NCBI GenBank assembly: GCA_015231955.1
Contig: JADGAN010000009.1
Span: 62,001 to 126,000 of the forward strand
DNA from: Oligoflexia bacterium
Lineage (GTDB): Bacteria > Bdellovibrionota > Bacteriovoracia > Bacteriovoracales > Bacteriovoracaceae
DNA: 64,000 bases
Reading direction: 5' to 3'
Shown here: positions 62,941-64,000 of the stretch, piece after piece
Position numbering within the stretch: the first letter of the stretch is position 1
How the letters are laid out: every line of letters begins with the position of its first letter
Translations under genes and position numbers: made by a program
The notes under the pieces: model-generated
Seen by the model: the letters and a program-made list of their open reading frames with translations, nothing else
Told to the model about the DNA's origin: nothing
Databases searched by the model: none

Positions 62941-63346
62941 CTTTTTCATTTCATCTTGATATTGAAAAATATAAATTAAAAAATCCCCACAAAAAAAACA
63001 CAAAGAACTTACGAAAGATGTGGATGATCTTTTTACAGTCAATGAAGATACAAATTTTTTTTTAAGATCGTATCGATAATACCACCACTACATGGCGATT
63101 ATTCGCAATTTAAATCTTTTTAAGTACAAATTAAATTTAGATTTGACTTTGATTGCCTGCTTCGTGATGCACTGGATGTTATTTTTCTGATGCTTTATCG
63201 GTAATATTTGGTATGAATGTTATTCTCTACCGGGAAAGATCTAGCGATGGGCGCAAAAGAAACTTAGAACAGACCGTTTCTGGTTCTGGTGCCCGTTACG
63301 CCAACAAAGAGTAGTATTCTAATTTTTTTAAACTCATGGGGTATCC
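62941..63346. other. Intergenic stretch with a gene remnant
   Basis: AT-rich, with the MliC remnant at 63168-63314. A 32-codon frame (MAIIRNLNLFKYKLN start) near 63094 has no support. No clear terminator or promoter was found. Confidence 0.4.
63168..63314 (+). pseudogene. Remnant of a MliC-type lysozyme inhibitor gene
   Basis: The frame has ALSVIFGMNVILYRERSSDG and ends in LEQTVSGSGARYANKE, then TAG. The SGSGARYAN segment is the signature of the MliC/PliC domain (the Ser-Gly-x-x-x-Tyr loop that enters the lysozyme active site), usually followed by a W-G-K stretch. Here a stop cuts it, and no signal peptide precedes it (TGA at 63165), so it is decayed. Confidence 0.5.
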
Positions 63347-64000
63347 ATGCACACACTTATTTTTCTCATTATCTTTTTTTTACAACTCCTCGCTACTCCA
63401 CTCGCTCAAGGACAGGCCAGATCCTCTTTACCCTTAGAAAAAATTAAGCTTCCTCCAGGATTTAAAATCTCTCTCTACGCTACCGCCCCTGGGGCCCGAG
63501 GGATGAGCTTAGGATCGAAAGGAGTGGTTTTTGTAGGGACACGGAACGAAGGGGTGGTCTATGCTTTGACTCCCTCCCCACAGTATACGAAAGCAAAGGA
63601 GGTTCTTACCTTAGCTAGCAAATTAGAGATGCCCTGTGGGGTCGCCTTTAAAGATGGAAAACTTTATATCGCCGAGATCAGCAAAATTATCAGATTGGAT
63701 GACATTGAAAATAGAGTTAAAAATCCCCCCTCTCCTGTTGTGATCCATGATGGGTACCCCTCTGACAAGCACCATGGTTGGAAGTTTATTGCCTTTGGTC
63801 CTGATGGTTACTTGTACGTTCCAGTGGGCGCTCCTTGCAATATTTGTACACTCTCTAAAGAGGTCTATGCCTCGATCACGCGCATAGATGTTAATAAAAA
63901 AAATGCGCCTATTGATATTTTTGCAAAGGGAATTCGCAATACCGTTGGCTTTGATTGGCACCCTACCAGCAAAGAGCTGTGGTTTACAGATAATGGCAGA
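63347..64000 (+). CDS. PQQ-type (soluble aldose) sugar dehydrogenase, N-terminal part
   Basis: Starts at ATG 63347 with a signal peptide (LIFLIIFFLQLLATPLA) and stays open to the window edge at 218 codons. KIKLPPGFKISLYATAPGARGMSLG, GTRNEGVVYAL, MPCGVAFKDGKLYIAE, HHGWKFIAFGPDGYLYVPVGAPCNIC and IDIFAKGIRNTVGFDWHPTSKELWFTDNGR-type elements are the propeller blades of the glucose/sorbosone dehydrogenase family; the conserved His of the PQQ site lies in the HHGWK part. The C-terminus is outside the window. Confidence 0.85.
   Translation, partial: MHTLIFLIIFFLQLLATPLAQGQARSSLPLEKIKLPPGFKISLYATAPGARGMSLGSKGVVFVGTRNEGVVYALTPSPQYTKAKEVLTLASKLEMPCGVAFKDGKLYIAEISKIIRLDDIENRVKNPPSPVVIHDGYPSDKHHGWKFIAFGPDGYLYVPVGAPCNICTLSKEVYASITRIDVNKKNAPIDIFAKGIRNTVGFDWHPTSKELWFTDNGR

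Noticed and set aside
1-64000. CRISPR array
   Set aside because: No regularly spaced repeats of 24-40 bp were seen; the short repeats found are explained above.

Overview
This is about 64 kb of AT-rich DNA from a Gram-negative (two-membrane) bacterium. The envelope is shown by many Sec signal peptides, a lipoprotein, periplasmic multiheme cytochromes with their system II heme-attachment protein, and peptidoglycan-type cysteine hydrolases. The taxon is not certain. The order aroA/K-aroC-aroB-aroDE with a fused AroDE recalls Chlamydiae, and a UhpC-like transporter follows it. The large lipoprotein with FY-NG-type repeats recalls Bdellovibrionota. Neither resemblance is decisive.

Region 1 (1-7250) is the right-hand part of a small integrative element with a replication module. 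It has a DUF3854/P-loop helicase cut by the left edge, a separate divergently transcribed Prim-Pol primase, a RuvC-like resolvase, an excisionase-like HTH protein and a tyrosine integrase. It ends at a 37-bp att-like repeat that begins like the 3' end of a tRNA-Ser gene.

Region 2 (7250-20926) appears to be a second element inserted in tandem. A second tyrosine integrase lies just inside its left end, and a 33/37 copy of the same att repeat closes it at 20890-20926. Its cargo is a six-gene operon in which every product is exported: an NlpC/P60 hydrolase with a coiled coil, a long coiled-coil protein, two unknown proteins, and two tandemly duplicated small periplasmic proteins. It also carries an Xre regulator coupled to a tiny zinc-ribbon gene, a Phd/PIN toxin-antitoxin locus with a frameshifted toxin, a methyltransferase, a nucleotidyltransferase-GrpB fusion, and remnants of a ParB-like gene and a Fic-family gene.

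Region 3 (20962-34443) is mixed chromosomal content: a winged-helix regulator with its partner gene, exported proteins, a DUF4080 radical SAM enzyme, a Ser-type sulfatase with its anSME maturase, small membrane proteins, cysteine desulfidase, an EamA exporter preceded by a coupled micro-ORF, and an organophosphate antiporter.

Region 4 (34572-43371) is a compact operon encoding the entire shikimate pathway plus tyrosine branch in seven reading frames, with three fusions (AroAK, AroDE, chorismate mutase-prephenate dehydrogenase). Upstream lies a previously unlisted 39-codon leader peptide with the run YYYSFYYYF. A possible antiterminator arm and a strong GC hairpin with nine U follow it, just before the first gene. 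This is the layout of a tyrosine-sensing ribosome-mediated transcription attenuator.

Region 5 (43601-64000) holds glmS, argG-argH, an exported cysteine hydrolase-like protein, a DUF418 membrane protein, an N-terminally hydrophobic MEMO-AMMECR1 fusion followed by nrfH-nrfA-nrfI (ammonifying nitrite reductase with its own heme ligase), an 1180-residue lipoprotein with a caspase-like His/Cys pair and C-terminal repeats, a secreted beta-propeller protein, a lysozyme-inhibitor (MliC) remnant, and the start of a PQQ-type sugar dehydrogenase.
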